From positions 1 to 64,000 of the IMG/VR virus record IMGVR_UViG_3300042691_027063: DNA of 64,000 nt, one strand, 5' to 3'. Position numbers and translations under genes: made by a program. Source of the DNA: a virus. Shown here piece by piece: positions 19,209 to 28,000 of this stretch; position 1 is the stretch's first letter, and every line of letters begins with the position of its first letter. Under the pieces are notes generated by a model. That model saw nothing but the letters and a program-made list of their open reading frames with translations. It did no database searches and had not been told where the DNA came from.

Positions 19209-20762
19209 ATGGATTTTGGTAAATTTCTTCGTCTAATTGGAAAGCAATCAGATGAGCTAGTTCCAGCCGCAACAAGACAAGTTGACGAGTTAGCAGAGGA
19301 AGCATTACCTGCTACTAGAAAGTCAACAATTCCAACAGAGGTTGGACCTGAAGTAATTGGTGAAGGTCAAAGCCGTGCCACCAAACAAGCGGCTGATGCA
19401 ATAGATGCTGAGTTTACTGAAATTACACCGACTACTGGGATGGAAGATATGACATTCCTTAATCGTATTGATCCTAGATTGGTAAATGCAGCTAAAGCTT
19501 TTGGTAAAGGCGGGGCTGTAGGAGCCGGTGCTGGTTATTTAGCCAGTGAAATTTTCCCTCCTGGAGAAGAAGAACAAGTTCAAATTCCATTTAGACCAGA
19601 AGAAAAAAAGATGGAACAGCCAACACAAGCTTCTGTTCCTGAACAAAAGGCAGCTGCTCCTCAGCCTATTTCACCGACACAAAGAAAAGTTTCTGTAGAT
19701 GTTGCTGAAAAAGTTCAACAAGCTACTCCTGAACAGGCAGAATCTGATTTTTTAAATGCTTTGATGGCTGGTCAGAGAGCAACAATCGACAATCAATTTT
19801 CCAATGCTCTTCTTAGAGCAGCAACTCAAGCCGGTGCAGCTATCGCTGGTTCTGGTGCTAGAGCTGATTACAACGTGGTCGATGCTCTTGATAAAACAGT
19901 AAGCCAGCCTGAGCAAATTGCTAAAACTGCAGTTGATGCAAAAAAAGCACAACAATCATTTGATAAGACTCGTCTTGAGCTACAAGATGAAGCCAAGCTT
20001 CGTGATCCAAATTCCAGTGCCTCAAAAATGGCTAAGAGAATCCTTAGTAAGTATGGACTAAATGTAAATACAGCAAAAGAAGCTCAGGATGCTGGAATTA
20101 ATATCCAGAATATCCTTTTACAGGAAATGGCTTCTCAAAGAGCAAAAGAGCTTGCTGAGATTCAATCAGGAAAGTCTGTCTCTAAAAAAACAACTGACTT
20201 TGTAAAGGGTGCTCAAAAGGCTCTTCTTAAGCCATACCAGGAGTTTCAGAAAGTAGATAATGCGTATAAATCATTGCAAACATTTGCCGATGATACAAAA
20301 ATGCAAGCCGGTCCAAAAGATGTAGCAATGCTTTATGATTTCATTAAAACCCTTGACCCTGGTTCTGTAGTTAGAGAGGGTGAAATTGCATTAACTAGAC
20401 AAGGTATGTCTCAATTAGAAGCTTTGGGATTAAAAATCAATAGAATCACTAAATCTGATTTGTTGACTCCTGAATTCCGTCAGGGTATTGCTCAAATTGC
20501 AAAAGCTAAGAGAGATCAAGCATTTGAAGCTTATAACCAGATTAGACAGCCTTATATACAAGAGGCGGAATCTGTTGGGCTAAAACCAGAAGATTTCGAT
20601 CGCTTTGATTACGGAGCTGGGGCAAAAACAGAAACTCCAGAGCCAGCTGGAAAAAAGACAGTAAAATTAGGTTCTTCAAAGAAACCTGGAACTATAGTAA
20701 CAACTAAGAGTGGTAAATCGTATCGTGTAAACGAAGATGGAATGACCGCCACGGAGTTATAA
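19209..20762 (+). CDS. Internal virion protein
   Basis: 517 aa. An acidic N-terminus and a short Gly/Ala hydrophobic patch (KGGAVGAGAGYLASEIFPPG, about residue 100), then a Pro/Gln linker and a helical body (res 160-470). The C-terminal 'KKTVKLGSSKKPGTIVTTKS' followed by 'GKSYRVNEDGMTATEL' looks like a small SH3-like beta tail. Stop/start overlap TAATG with the next gene. Probably a third ejection or core protein; not assigned to a family. Confidence 0.55.
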   Translation: MDFGKFLRLIGKQSDELVPAATRQVDELAEEALPATRKSTIPTEVGPEVIGEGQSRATKQAADAIDAEFTEITPTTGMEDMTFLNRIDPRLVNAAKAFGKGGAVGAGAGYLASEIFPPGEEEQVQIPFRPEEKKMEQPTQASVPEQKAAAPQPISPTQRKVSVDVAEKVQQATPEQAESDFLNALMAGQRATIDNQFSNALLRAATQAGAAIAGSGARADYNVVDALDKTVSQPEQIAKTAVDAKKAQQSFDKTRLELQDEAKLRDPNSSASKMAKRILSKYGLNVNTAKEAQDAGINIQNILLQEMASQRAKELAEIQSGKSVSKKTTDFVKGAQKALLKPYQEFQKVDNAYKSLQTFADDTKMQAGPKDVAMLYDFIKTLDPGSVVREGEIALTRQGMSQLEALGLKINRITKSDLLTPEFRQGIAQIAKAKRDQAFEAYNQIRQPYIQEAESVGLKPEDFDRFDYGAGAKTETPEPAGKKTVKLGSSKKPGTIVTTKSGKSYRVNEDGMTATEL

Positions 20763-22810
20763 TGGATGAGCTTAAAGATGAAGACATTGTTAGCGAAAGT
20801 GCAGCTGATGTATTATCAGACGATGATATTATTGCTGAATCTGAGCCGTCTTTTTTAGGAAAAGCTAGAGAAGTTGCACAAGAAGTTGCGGATAGCTCCG
20901 CGATTGAAAGTGCTCTTGACTTTTCTCGTGGAGTAGCTGGTGGCTTAACAATGAATGCTCTCGATGAGATCGGCGGGGCATTGGGTGCTGGTATTGAAAA
21001 GGGTATTGGTGCTCTTGGATTTGGTCCGGCTGCAGTAGATGCTCAGCTCAAAGCTCAAGGATTTACTGGGGATGTCGATAAATCATTTCTAGATACATAT
21101 CGCGAATATCAAAAGGGAATCGAATCTGAGATGAAAAAATCAGAGGAGCGATCTCCTTATCTTTCTATGGCAGGTCAAATTGCTGGTGGTGTAACTTCTG
21201 GTGTTGCTGCTGGTCAATTACTTGGTATTGGTGGTCAAGCTCAAAAATTAAAATCAATTTCAGATATTGCTCGTGATTCTGGTAAAGCTAAAGCCGCTAT
21301 GGAACTCCTTACTAGGGGAGCTACAACATATGCTAAATCCGCACCTCTTATTGCTGCAGAATCTGCTCTAACTTCCGAGGAGGCACTCCTGGGTGAAGGA
21401 GCTAGACCTATGGAACTAGCTAAAGATGTTGCTGGTGGTCTGGCATTTGGTTTACCTGCTATTATTGGCGGTCAGGCTGTTTCTGATGTAATTGCTCCTG
21501 CTGCCGGTCAAAAACTTGAAAAAGTTAGTCAAAGAGTTAATGAATTTGTAGAAGAATCTCCGTTGCTCCGACAAATGGGAATTGCTTATAAAAAGTATGG
21601 TCAGGAGGCTAAGGTCAGTCCTAGATCAGAAAAGGCTATTTTTGAAGGAGTTAAAGAGATTGAACAAGGAACTCCTTTTTCGCAAATTAACTTAAAACGA
21701 GCCACTGGTATCTCTGATAAAATTTTAAAAGCTGATAAAGAACTTGGTAAGCTTGTTGGGGATAGTTTGGACGAAGCATCTGCTGCTGGAATTAGAGTCG
21801 ATGCTGGAGATATTAGGCTTGGTGTTATAGATGACATTAAGACAGTAATGCAAGATTTGCCGGGAATTTTAGAAGATAAAAACTTCAATTCGTCAATTGG
21901 TAAAATACTTAATAGAAATTTAGACAATGCTAGCCCTAGAGAAATTAAGGCAGCAATCGATGATATTTCTAATACAATAGACAGAATTTCATCTTATAAA
22001 TATGCAACCCCAGAAATGGAAGAAGCTCCTAAGATTTTAAGAAAAATGCGAGCAGCTTTAGATCAAAGACTTAAGGACAGTGTTCCTTCTTATAAAGATG
22101 CTGCTGAAAGATTTTCTCAATTCCGTCGTTCTTATATTGAACAAGCAATTGCCGGTCCAAAAGACCCAGGGGTTGAAGATATTCTTTATGGTGATCTTAA
22201 AAAAGGTCAGTCTAAGCTTATCTCAGCATATGAGGACTTAGTAAGCAAAACTACCGCAGATGCTCAGTCAAATGAAGCCACCGAGGCTGCTTTTTCTAAA
22301 TTAAAAGAAGCAACAAAGCAATTTGAACAGTCAGAGCTAGCTAGACTTCAAGCTGGAAAGGCTAAGTCTCCAGTTATGCCTGGAGCAGACCAGTTCATGA
22401 AAGAGATCAGAGATGCCGCAGATGATGCAGCTGTGCGTCGTATGACTCGTAAAACACAGGAATCCCAAGGTGGATTGAATATTGGTGTTAAAGACGTTGT
22501 TGGCGTTGCCCAAACTGGTCGTGGAGCACTTTTAACTGCAGCAAATCTTGCCGGAAGAGCAACCGTAACACCAGCTGCTAAAGGTATTGCTAGGAAAACA
22601 AGAGCGATCTATAATGCTCCAGTAGAGACTTTACAAGGTCTTGCTGCAAAACTAGAGAAAGTTCCTGGTCTTAAAATGTACGGTAGGGCTCTTATGGATG
22701 GACTCGCTTCTGGTGATACGGCAAAAAGAAATGCTGCTTTATTTACAATTATGCAAAATCCTAACGCACGAGCATTGGTCGAGGCAGAGGATGAAGAACC
22801 TACTGAATAA
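20762..22810 (+). CDS. Internal virion protein, helical
   Basis: 682 aa, acidic start (MDELKDEDIVSESAADVLSD, then DDDIIAESEP), Gly/Ala hydrophobic segments (SMAGQIAGGVTSGVAAGQLL; DVAGGLAFGLPAIIGGQAVS) and long amphipathic helices. The acidic 'D-D-D-I-I-A-E-S-E-P-S-F' opening resembles N-terminal tags seen on podovirus internal proteins. Last of four consecutive helical virion proteins (15682-22810). Confidence 0.55.
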   Translation: MDELKDEDIVSESAADVLSDDDIIAESEPSFLGKAREVAQEVADSSAIESALDFSRGVAGGLTMNALDEIGGALGAGIEKGIGALGFGPAAVDAQLKAQGFTGDVDKSFLDTYREYQKGIESEMKKSEERSPYLSMAGQIAGGVTSGVAAGQLLGIGGQAQKLKSISDIARDSGKAKAAMELLTRGATTYAKSAPLIAAESALTSEEALLGEGARPMELAKDVAGGLAFGLPAIIGGQAVSDVIAPAAGQKLEKVSQRVNEFVEESPLLRQMGIAYKKYGQEAKVSPRSEKAIFEGVKEIEQGTPFSQINLKRATGISDKILKADKELGKLVGDSLDEASAAGIRVDAGDIRLGVIDDIKTVMQDLPGILEDKNFNSSIGKILNRNLDNASPREIKAAIDDISNTIDRISSYKYATPEMEEAPKILRKMRAALDQRLKDSVPSYKDAAERFSQFRRSYIEQAIAGPKDPGVEDILYGDLKKGQSKLISAYEDLVSKTTADAQSNEATEAAFSKLKEATKQFEQSELARLQAGKAKSPVMPGADQFMKEIRDAADDAAVRRMTRKTQESQGGLNIGVKDVVGVAQTGRGALLTAANLAGRATVTPAAKGIARKTRAIYNAPVETLQGLAAKLEKVPGLKMYGRALMDGLASGDTAKRNAALFTIMQNPNARALVEAEDEEPTE

Positions 22811-23216
22811 AATTGGGAGCTTAGATGTGAAAGATTTTCTTGTTGGATTTATTGTTTCAACCGCAGCAATATTCGCACCAATCAAAGCTGTACTATTAGT
22901 TACGGGTCTCCTTATATTTGCCGATCTAATTACTGGAATTTTGGCAGCAAGAAAGAAAGGTCAAAAGATAACATCTGCCGGTCTCCGTCGTACTGTTACA
23001 AAAGTATGTGTTTATAATGTCGCAATTATGGTTGGTTTCTTGGCTGAAACATATATGCTAGAAGGCTTCATTCCTATTTCAAAAATTGCATCTGGTTTGA
23101 TAGCGGTTGTTGAACTTGCTAGCCTTTATGAAAATTTAAACGTAATTCACGGTAGTAATATATTCAAAGAGTTAATTGAAAGACTCGGCTCAGTTAATGA
23201 TAAACGAGATGAGTAA
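22791..23216 (+). CDS. Holin, toxin-secretion/phage-lysis type
   Basis: 141 aa from ATG 22791 (GAGG upstream, overlapping the previous gene by 20 nt). A GTG at 22827 with GGGAG 7 nt upstream is an equally good start (129 aa, MKDFLVGFIV...). Three membrane segments: 'FLVGFIVSTAAIFAPIKAVL', 'LLVTGLLIFADLITGILAA' followed by a basic loop, and 'VAIMVGFLAETYMLEGFIPI'. The 'F-A-D-L-I-T-G-I-L-A-A-R-K-K-G' segment is typical of the phage_holin_4 family. Would make inner-membrane lesions at the end of infection. Confidence 0.75.
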   Translation: MKNLLNKIGSLDVKDFLVGFIVSTAAIFAPIKAVLLVTGLLIFADLITGILAARKKGQKITSAGLRRTVTKVCVYNVAIMVGFLAETYMLEGFIPISKIASGLIAVVELASLYENLNVIHGSNIFKELIERLGSVNDKRDE

Positions 23217-24094
23217 TGGAAGATAACAAGAAAAATCTAAAAGATGCTATTTCTAAAATTATCAAGAATGCTCAGTCCGGTGAATTCGGACTAGAGGGCA
23301 TTTCTCCTAGAACTGGTAACTTCATAGATGACGCTTATATTGCAAATAATCTTCAAGAAAGAGCTCTAGGTGAGCTTATGTTGGAACAATACAAAGGTAA
23401 AGTTCCAGGAAAGAAAACAAGTCTAAATGAGCTAAGAGATTTTGCTGAAGGGCTAAGAGAGCAATTCTCTCCAGATGTTAAGTCACTAATCCAAATACAG
23501 CCAGAATACGATACAATGGGGTCTTTTACTCCATCTAAAGATTTAATTGAGCTTAAAGCACGACAATCCCCACAGGATTTTGCCAGTACTTTAGCTCACG
23601 AAGCTTTACATAGTCGTGATTTAAGAAATAAAGATTATGGTGACTTAGTTAGTGTTGAGCCGGGACAAAGAACAAATAAAGCTTTACGTGCTTTGGAAGG
23701 TGCTTCTGACCTAGTAGATGAGACTGGTAAGGTTCTTGATCCAAAAAAGATGAGAGAGTTGGTTAGTTCGGCAGATATCAATGATATTAAAGAAGCTCTA
23801 CTTAAAGGTCACCACGGATTAAAAAGAGGAGCAACAATTGCTCAAGCTAATCTTCCGCGTATTCTCAAGGGGTTGCCTCTGAAAAGTATTGTTGGTGTTT
23901 TGGGTGGGGCGGCTTCTTTGGCTGCCGAAGCTGCGGATTCTGAAGAAGAAGGTAGTGCTTCAGAACAAGCTGCATTACTTCGTGAGATTGACGCTCAAAA
24001 ACAAATGAAGAAAATAGAAGAATCTACTTCTGTACCAAATGAAGTTAAGTTAAAAGCTCTTGAGTTATTCAAAAAGAACAAGCTTCCATTCTAA
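23216..24094 (+). CDS. Putative zincin-like virion protein (HEALH)
   Basis: 292 aa. HExxH motif HEALH near residue 129 in 'DFASTLAHEALHSRDLRNKD', preceded by a segment 'TPSKDLIELKARQSPQ' as in minimal metallopeptidase folds. C-terminal hydrophobic segment (LKSIVGVLGGAASLAAEAAD) then an acidic and lysine-rich tail. Last late gene, TAATG-coupled to the holin. Could be a virion maturation or host-wall/protein-degrading peptidase; a third zinc ligand is not certain. Confidence 0.5.
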   Translation: MEDNKKNLKDAISKIIKNAQSGEFGLEGISPRTGNFIDDAYIANNLQERALGELMLEQYKGKVPGKKTSLNELRDFAEGLREQFSPDVKSLIQIQPEYDTMGSFTPSKDLIELKARQSPQDFASTLAHEALHSRDLRNKDYGDLVSVEPGQRTNKALRALEGASDLVDETGKVLDPKKMRELVSSADINDIKEALLKGHHGLKRGATIAQANLPRILKGLPLKSIVGVLGGAASLAAEAADSEEEGSASEQAALLREIDAQKQMKKIEESTSVPNEVKLKALELFKKNKLPF

Positions 24095-24519
24095 AGTTCT
24101 TCGATAACCTCAGAATCATCTTCATCGTCCTCATTGTATTCTCCTGCTCCGTAAATGTATGCTTCTAATTCAGCATCGCTTCCTGCGTAATTAAGCGCGC
24201 CCTCTGCCTTCTCTCTTGTGTATATACAACGATTCCTTGAATTGTTTCTGTCAGTAATGCTTTTCTTTAACTCTGGGGTGTTATGCATGTTGTTTTTAAG
24301 GTTATTAGCGTCATACTTTGCGTTATTGTATTCATCCATAAACTTAGCAAGCCAGAGCTTTTCTTCGTTTGTTAGCTTGTGTAAATAACTATTAACATCC
24401 TCAATGTCTTCTTGGCGACGAGACATATTCTCAGTAGGTCTGAGTGATGCTAGTGGGTCTCTCCATCCGCGTTTAGCTTTAGCTTTTTTTCTTGTTCCGC
24501 CGCGCTTCAATGATGTCAT
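24091..24519 (-). CDS. Hypothetical charged protein
   Basis: 142 aa, basic N-terminus (RGGTRKKAKAKRGWRDPLAS) and acidic C-terminus (EYNEDDEDDSEVIEEL). Helical middle 'LTNEEKLWLAKFMDEYNNAK'. Last gene of the leftward unit; its stop codon overlaps that of the rightward unit. Overlaps the upstream gene by 41 nt. Possibly DNA-binding by charge; no family recognised. Confidence 0.55.
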   Translation of the reverse strand: MTSLKRGGTRKKAKAKRGWRDPLASLRPTENMSRRQEDIEDVNSYLHKLTNEEKLWLAKFMDEYNNAKYDANNLKNNMHNTPELKKSITDRNNSRNRCIYTREKAEGALNYAGSDAELEAYIYGAGEYNEDDEDDSEVIEEL

Positions 24520-25165
24520 TTACTTGTTCCTCAGTAAAGTAGTTCTTTGATTCTTCATTAACCGAAAACCAAAGAGATCGGTTGCTATTGATTCGTTTAT
24601 GTTTAAAATTCTCCCTTAGCATTTGTATAAATGACTCGTAGGAGAATGCAGGTCTTTTATGTCTTTCACGACAAAAATCCTTATAAATCTCATATATAAC
24701 AAATCCAGGAACCCAAGCTTTACCTTTTCTAACATTCTTGGTTTCACAAAAAGTCATGAATCTGTTTTGATAGGTTTTAGACTTTGTTTTCTGTACTTTA
24801 TGTTCTGTAAATAATTTAAATATGTGATTTGATAGGGCAAATTGATCTTGGTTTATTTTATAAAAATTACCAGAATAGTTTCGGTAATGTCCTAAAAAAT
24901 TCCCAACAATTCTCTGAAAGGTTAATTCGTTCACTGGATCGTCAACGTGTCTTCTATAAAGCTTATATAGTAGTTTTTTTGATACAGTAAAATCACCTGG
25001 GATTATATTATAGTGCGACAAAAAAGGAACGACATTGTTTTCGTATTCCAGAATCTCTTCTGCTACGGTTTTTTCATCTACAAGTTCAATCTCTTCGCTT
25101 TCCATTGCAGCGACAAGTTCCTCGTAGGACATTTGACTTGGGAGTGTTTTTTTATTCTCAGACAT
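24479..25165 (-). CDS. Hypothetical protein with winged-helix-like repeats
   Basis: 228 aa from ATG 25165, which overlaps the upstream TAA by 1 nt; the longer frame to 25231 runs into the neighbour. Acidic N-terminus, then two similar blocks: 'KKLLYKLYRRHVDDPVNELT' with 'FQRIVGNFLGHYRNYSGNFY', and 'GFVIYEIYKDFCRERHKRPA' with 'FIQMLRENFKHKRINSNRSL'. Both have the look of primase-associated winged-helix (D5/P4-type) domains. A DNA-binding replication or regulatory role is possible but unproven. Confidence 0.55.
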   Translation of the reverse strand: MSENKKTLPSQMSYEELVAAMESEEIELVDEKTVAEEILEYENNVVPFLSHYNIIPGDFTVSKKLLYKLYRRHVDDPVNELTFQRIVGNFLGHYRNYSGNFYKINQDQFALSNHIFKLFTEHKVQKTKSKTYQNRFMTFCETKNVRKGKAWVPGFVIYEIYKDFCRERHKRPAFSYESFIQMLRENFKHKRINSNRSLWFSVNEESKNYFTEEQVNDIIEARRNKKKS

Positions 25166-25581
25166 TATCTTGATAAAGCCCCCGCACCATATACTGCAGC
25201 ACCTGTAACTATAACTCCTAGACCGAACCAAATATATTGCATTTTATCTGAGTTATTACGAACTTTAACAAGTCTTTCATTTTGTTGTCTATATAGCTCT
25301 AGTTCTTCATCTTTTAGCTTTATCATCGTTTTATGAAGCTTAAGCTGCTCTTCCTTAGAGTCAAGAATAATCTTTGTTTTATCTAATTCTAGAAGCTCTA
25401 CACGAACTTCCCTTGCCTTCTTTTCAGAAAACAAAAGCCCCGTAAATGGAGCTTCTGTTCCTTTCTTAATTTCAATAACATCTTGAGCTAAGCTATTTTG
25501 GCTTGTTACGACTATCAAAAAAGTCAACAAGGTCAGAATTACTGACTGGCTTAGCTTGTTCTTTTGTGATTTCTGCAACAT
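25165..25581 (-). CDS. Exported coiled-coil membrane protein, possible spanin subunit
   Basis: 138 aa from ATG 25581 (AGGA 8 nt upstream); a longer start at 25632 exists. Signal peptide 'VILTLLTFLIVVTSQNSLAQ', coiled coil (LDKTKIILDSKEEQLKLHKT) and a C-terminal membrane segment (YIWFGLGVIVTGAAVYGAGA). Overlaps the preceding membrane/coiled-coil gene by 89 nt in another frame, an arrangement reminiscent of overlapping Rz/Rz1 genes. It lacks a lipobox, so it is not a standard o-spanin. Confidence 0.5.
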   Translation of the reverse strand: MLQKSQKNKLSQSVILTLLTFLIVVTSQNSLAQDVIEIKKGTEAPFTGLLFSEKKAREVRVELLELDKTKIILDSKEEQLKLHKTMIKLKDEELELYRQQNERLVKVRNNSDKMQYIWFGLGVIVTGAAVYGAGALSR

Positions 25582-25759
25582 CTTCTTTTTCCTGTTTAAT
25601 GACATTATTAATATCTTCTTTAATATTATCAATCTTTGTGTTAATTACAGCACTTTTAATTTCTAGATTCTTTTGTCCATCATCCGCTTTCTTTTTTAGA
25701 AACTTAGAATATATTAAAACACCTAAAACGGCAGATAGACTCGCTATAATAATTTCCAT
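25493..25759 (-). CDS. Small inner-membrane coiled-coil protein (i-spanin-like)
   Basis: 88 aa. Start ATG 25759 (MEIIIASLSAVLGVLIYSKF). One N-terminal membrane segment, then lysine/glutamate coiled coil (NTKIDNIKEDINNVIKQEKE). Topology matches an i-spanin or a general phage membrane scaffold. Its 3' part encodes the start of the next gene in another frame. Function inferred from topology. Confidence 0.5.
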   Translation of the reverse strand: MEIIIASLSAVLGVLIYSKFLKKKADDGQKNLEIKSAVINTKIDNIKEDINNVIKQEKEDVAEITKEQAKPVSNSDLVDFFDSRNKPK

Positions 25760-25763
25760 TATA

Positions 25764-26183
25764 TTACTCCTCAGTAGGTTTGTCAAGTTTTTTCTTGGAC
25801 TTTTTCTCTTTTTTAAAGTCGTGATATTCTTCTTTTTCTGATTTATAGAATTGACGCATTTCGTCTTCTAATCGAGTTTTGGCATCGTGACAAGCTACAC
25901 AAATTGCAGAAAATCCGTCCACATCACAAAATAGACGTTCAATATAATCATCGAAAGTAGTGAATCCTTTTTTGGGATCAACCACTGGAATTTTATGATC
26001 TAGTTGGATTTCTTTAGGTCCAAAGATTTCTTCACAAATTTCACATTTGTATTTACCACGCTCAACCCTGGCTCGAACCATTGCTTCGTTTCTAGGTCTC
26101 CAACGGAAAGAAGCAGAGCGAAGAACCCCCTTAACCCAAGTATTTCTATTAATCTTCTTTGACTTTTTTGGCTTATCACTCAT
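25764..26183 (-). CDS. HNH endonuclease
   Basis: 139 aa from ATG 26183 (MSDKPKKSKKINRNTWVKGV). The longer frame to 26279 is rejected as it runs through the neighbour. HNH core: 'YKCEICEEIFGPKEIQLDHK' (C-x2-C, D-H), 'I-P-V-V-D', then 'CDVDGFSAICVACHDAKT' (second C-x2-C and His). Zinc-stabilised nicking or double-strand nuclease. It may be a homing enzyme or a packaging-type HNH; no terminase lies nearby. Confidence 0.8.
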   Translation of the reverse strand: MSDKPKKSKKINRNTWVKGVLRSASFRWRPRNEAMVRARVERGKYKCEICEEIFGPKEIQLDHKIPVVDPKKGFTTFDDYIERLFCDVDGFSAICVACHDAKTRLEDEMRQFYKSEKEEYHDFKKEKKSKKKLDKPTEE

Positions 26184-26385
26184 TGTTAGCTCCATATATT
26201 GCAAACGAAACTGCAATACTGAATGATAATATAAGAGGCGATAAATAAACAAGGAACCCAAATGGTGCTGGTAAATCATAGGAAAGTGGAATGAGTGCTT
26301 TCATAGAATATGCGGTGAATGTAATTAAAATTGTAACTACACATACAAAGCCAAAAACCTTTAAGAATGTTTTTAAATATGTCAC
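26176..26385 (-). CDS. Two-helix membrane protein
   Basis: 69 aa, hydrophobic segments 'LKVFGFVCVVTILITFTAYS' and 'FGFLVYLSPLILSFSIAVSF'. Overlaps both neighbours by a few nt (start 4 nt into the upstream gene). No function recognised. Confidence 0.55.
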   Translation of the reverse strand: MTYLKTFLKVFGFVCVVTILITFTAYSMKALIPLSYDLPAPFGFLVYLSPLILSFSIAVSFAIYGANNE

Positions 26386-26654
26386 TTTTTACTCCTTACA
26401 TTTCTATATCCACAACCCTTAGAACACAAATCTAAAGTTCCGTGTGGTAGTTCTGTTGATTTAACTTCGGCTCCACAATCAGGACATTCTTTTTTAATTT
26501 CAACTTTTTTAACTTTCTTTTCTTGTTGTGGCTCTTTTAGCTTTTCTAATTCTTTTTTAAGTCTTTTTATTTCAATTTCGTATGTATTGCATTTATCTTT
26601 TAATTCTTGAACCTGTCTTTTTAAAGCATATTCGCGATCGCTTGGTCTAGCCAC
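26382..26654 (-). CDS. Coiled-coil zinc-ribbon protein
   Basis: 90 aa. Residues 10-50 form a charged coiled coil (VQELKDKCNTYEIEIKRLKK); the C-terminal 'KECPDCGAEVKSTELPHGTL' with 'DLCSKGCGYRN' gives a C-x2-C ... C-x3-C zinc ribbon. Likely nucleic-acid or protein binding. Between dUTPase and membrane-protein genes. Confidence 0.6.
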   Translation of the reverse strand: MARPSDREYALKRQVQELKDKCNTYEIEIKRLKKELEKLKEPQQEKKVKKVEIKKECPDCGAEVKSTELPHGTLDLCSKGCGYRNVRSKK

Positions 26655-26663
26655 AATGCTCCT

Positions 26664-27089
26664 TTATTTACCAGTACTACCAAATCCTTTGTCACCTCTT
26701 TCTGTGGTAACTTCAAAATCATTCACTTCTTCAAATGGATATTGCCAAACCTCACAAAATACCCCCTGTGCAATACGGTCGCCCTTTTTGATATGATACG
26801 GGGTATGTCCAATGTTGTCAAGAATAATCTTAACCTCCCCCAAATAATCACAATCAATAGTTCCTGGGGAATTAGCCACTCGAATCTTTGTCTTTGCTGA
26901 CATTCCTGACCTTGGACGAACTTGTAGTTCTAGTCCAGCTGGAATTTGAAAAGCTAGTCCAGTTTCAACAATTTCAGTTTCACCTGGCATAACAATTACA
27001 TCTTTAACTGCATGAAAATCAAAGCCAGCTGCTCCAGATGTTTGATATTTTGGAATAATTGCATTTTCGTGTAATTTTTTAATTTTCAT
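26664..27089 (-). CDS. dut: dUTP diphosphatase (trimeric)
   Basis: 141 aa, full length for the family. Five motifs visible: I 'SGAAGFDFHA', II 'RPRSGMSAK', III 'SPGTIDCDYLGEVKIILDN' (catalytic Asp/Tyr), IV 'KKGDRIAQGVF', V 'TERGDKGFGSTGK'. Hydrolyses dUTP to dUMP and PPi, limiting uracil in phage DNA and feeding dTMP synthesis. ATGA-coupled to a 30-aa Cys-rich ORF upstream; next to the dNMP kinase. Confidence 0.95.
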   Translation of the reverse strand: MKIKKLHENAIIPKYQTSGAAGFDFHAVKDVIVMPGETEIVETGLAFQIPAGLELQVRPRSGMSAKTKIRVANSPGTIDCDYLGEVKIILDNIGHTPYHIKKGDRIAQGVFCEVWQYPFEEVNDFEVTTERGDKGFGSTGK

Positions 27090-27178
27090 TTCTCACCTAG
27101 ATATTCTTTTCTGTATGGGCACTGTGGGTTATTACAACATTTAAATGGACCACAAAATGGACATTTATTAATATTCAT
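27086..27178 (-). CDS. 30-aa Cys-rich mini-protein
   Basis: ATG 27178, ends TGA overlapping the dut ATG (ATGA). Sequence starts MNINKCPFCGPFKCCNNPQC, with five cysteines able to form a single zinc site. Overlaps the kinase stop by 11 nt. Coupling on both sides supports translation; function unknown. Confidence 0.5.
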   Translation of the reverse strand: MNINKCPFCGPFKCCNNPQCPYRKEYLGEK

Positions 27179-27848
27179 ATTTGAATTTACCCTTACCAGT
27201 TAAATCATTTTCTCTTGATTTATACCACAAAGTAACTTCATTTTGGAATACATGTAAAGCTTCTGTATTATGAAAAATTACGTCATATTCGTCGTCCTCT
27301 CCTGTATTCTCAGAAGAATGGTCTTCTTCTTTATCTACACTTGGACGCTTAATAAGACACATAATTGCACCGGCTTTAGAAAACACATCTCTTTCATTTT
27401 GGAATCGAACATCAGTAATAACAACATTACATTTTAGCTCAGCAATTTTATTCATAGCTAACGCAATCCAAATATCTTCTCTTACATTTTCCCTTAAGAG
27501 TTCTGTTCCAACAAGCTTTAGAATATCTCTAGGTGTTTCAAATTCTTCTCCAAAGTATTCTTCCATTCTTTCTCTGGCAGGATAGCTGATTTCAAATCCC
27601 CATTCTTGTTCGACAATTTCTCTAATTTTATCAACATGATGAAAGTCTAGGGTAATATTGTAATCGAGTTCTTTATCTTTTTTTGATTGATCCAGAAAGT
27701 CATTGTATGGAATTTTAAAAACGCGACTACACAAATCTCTTAGAGGATCAGCTAAAGCGATTCGAACGAATCCATGATTTTTAACTAGAACGTTTCCTGC
27801 AGTGTCTTTACCACTACCAGCTTTACCAGAAAAACAGACAACATTCAT
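27168..27848 (-). CDS. Deoxynucleoside monophosphate kinase
   Basis: 226 aa. P-loop 'VCFSGKAGSGKDTAGNVLV' at the N-terminus; 'IALADPLRDLCSRVFKIPYN' (substrate/lid region), 'NVVITDVRFQNERDVF' (Walker B plus D-V-R-F-x-x-E) as in T4 gp1-type dNMP kinases. Phosphorylates dNMPs for phage DNA synthesis in the cytoplasm. Neighbour of dUTPase. Start coupled TAATG to a small membrane ORF. Confidence 0.88.
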   Translation of the reverse strand: MNVVCFSGKAGSGKDTAGNVLVKNHGFVRIALADPLRDLCSRVFKIPYNDFLDQSKKDKELDYNITLDFHHVDKIREIVEQEWGFEISYPARERMEEYFGEEFETPRDILKLVGTELLRENVREDIWIALAMNKIAELKCNVVITDVRFQNERDVFSKAGAIMCLIKRPSVDKEEDHSSENTGEDDEYDVIFHNTEALHVFQNEVTLWYKSRENDLTGKGKFKYEY

Positions 27849-28000
27849 TACTCCCCCTTTGAATCAGCTTTGACAAGATACACGATCATTATACAGAATA
27901 GTAGTGTGGTTGTCAATCCAAATCCAAAAAGAATGTCATGCTTTTCGTATTCTTGTTTTTGTAATTCTGTTGTTTCTTTTATTAAAGTCATTCTAGTCAT
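27848..28000 (-). CDS. 50-aa single-pass membrane protein
   Basis: ATG 28000; stop overlaps the kinase ATG (TAATG) and start overlaps the upstream gene by 8 nt. Amphipathic N-terminus (MTRMTLIKETTELQKQEYEK) then membrane segment (ILFGFGLTTTLLFCIMIVYL). Coupled overlaps support it as a real gene. Function unknown. Confidence 0.5.
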   Translation of the reverse strand: MTRMTLIKETTELQKQEYEKHDILFGFGLTTTLLFCIMIVYLVKADSKGE

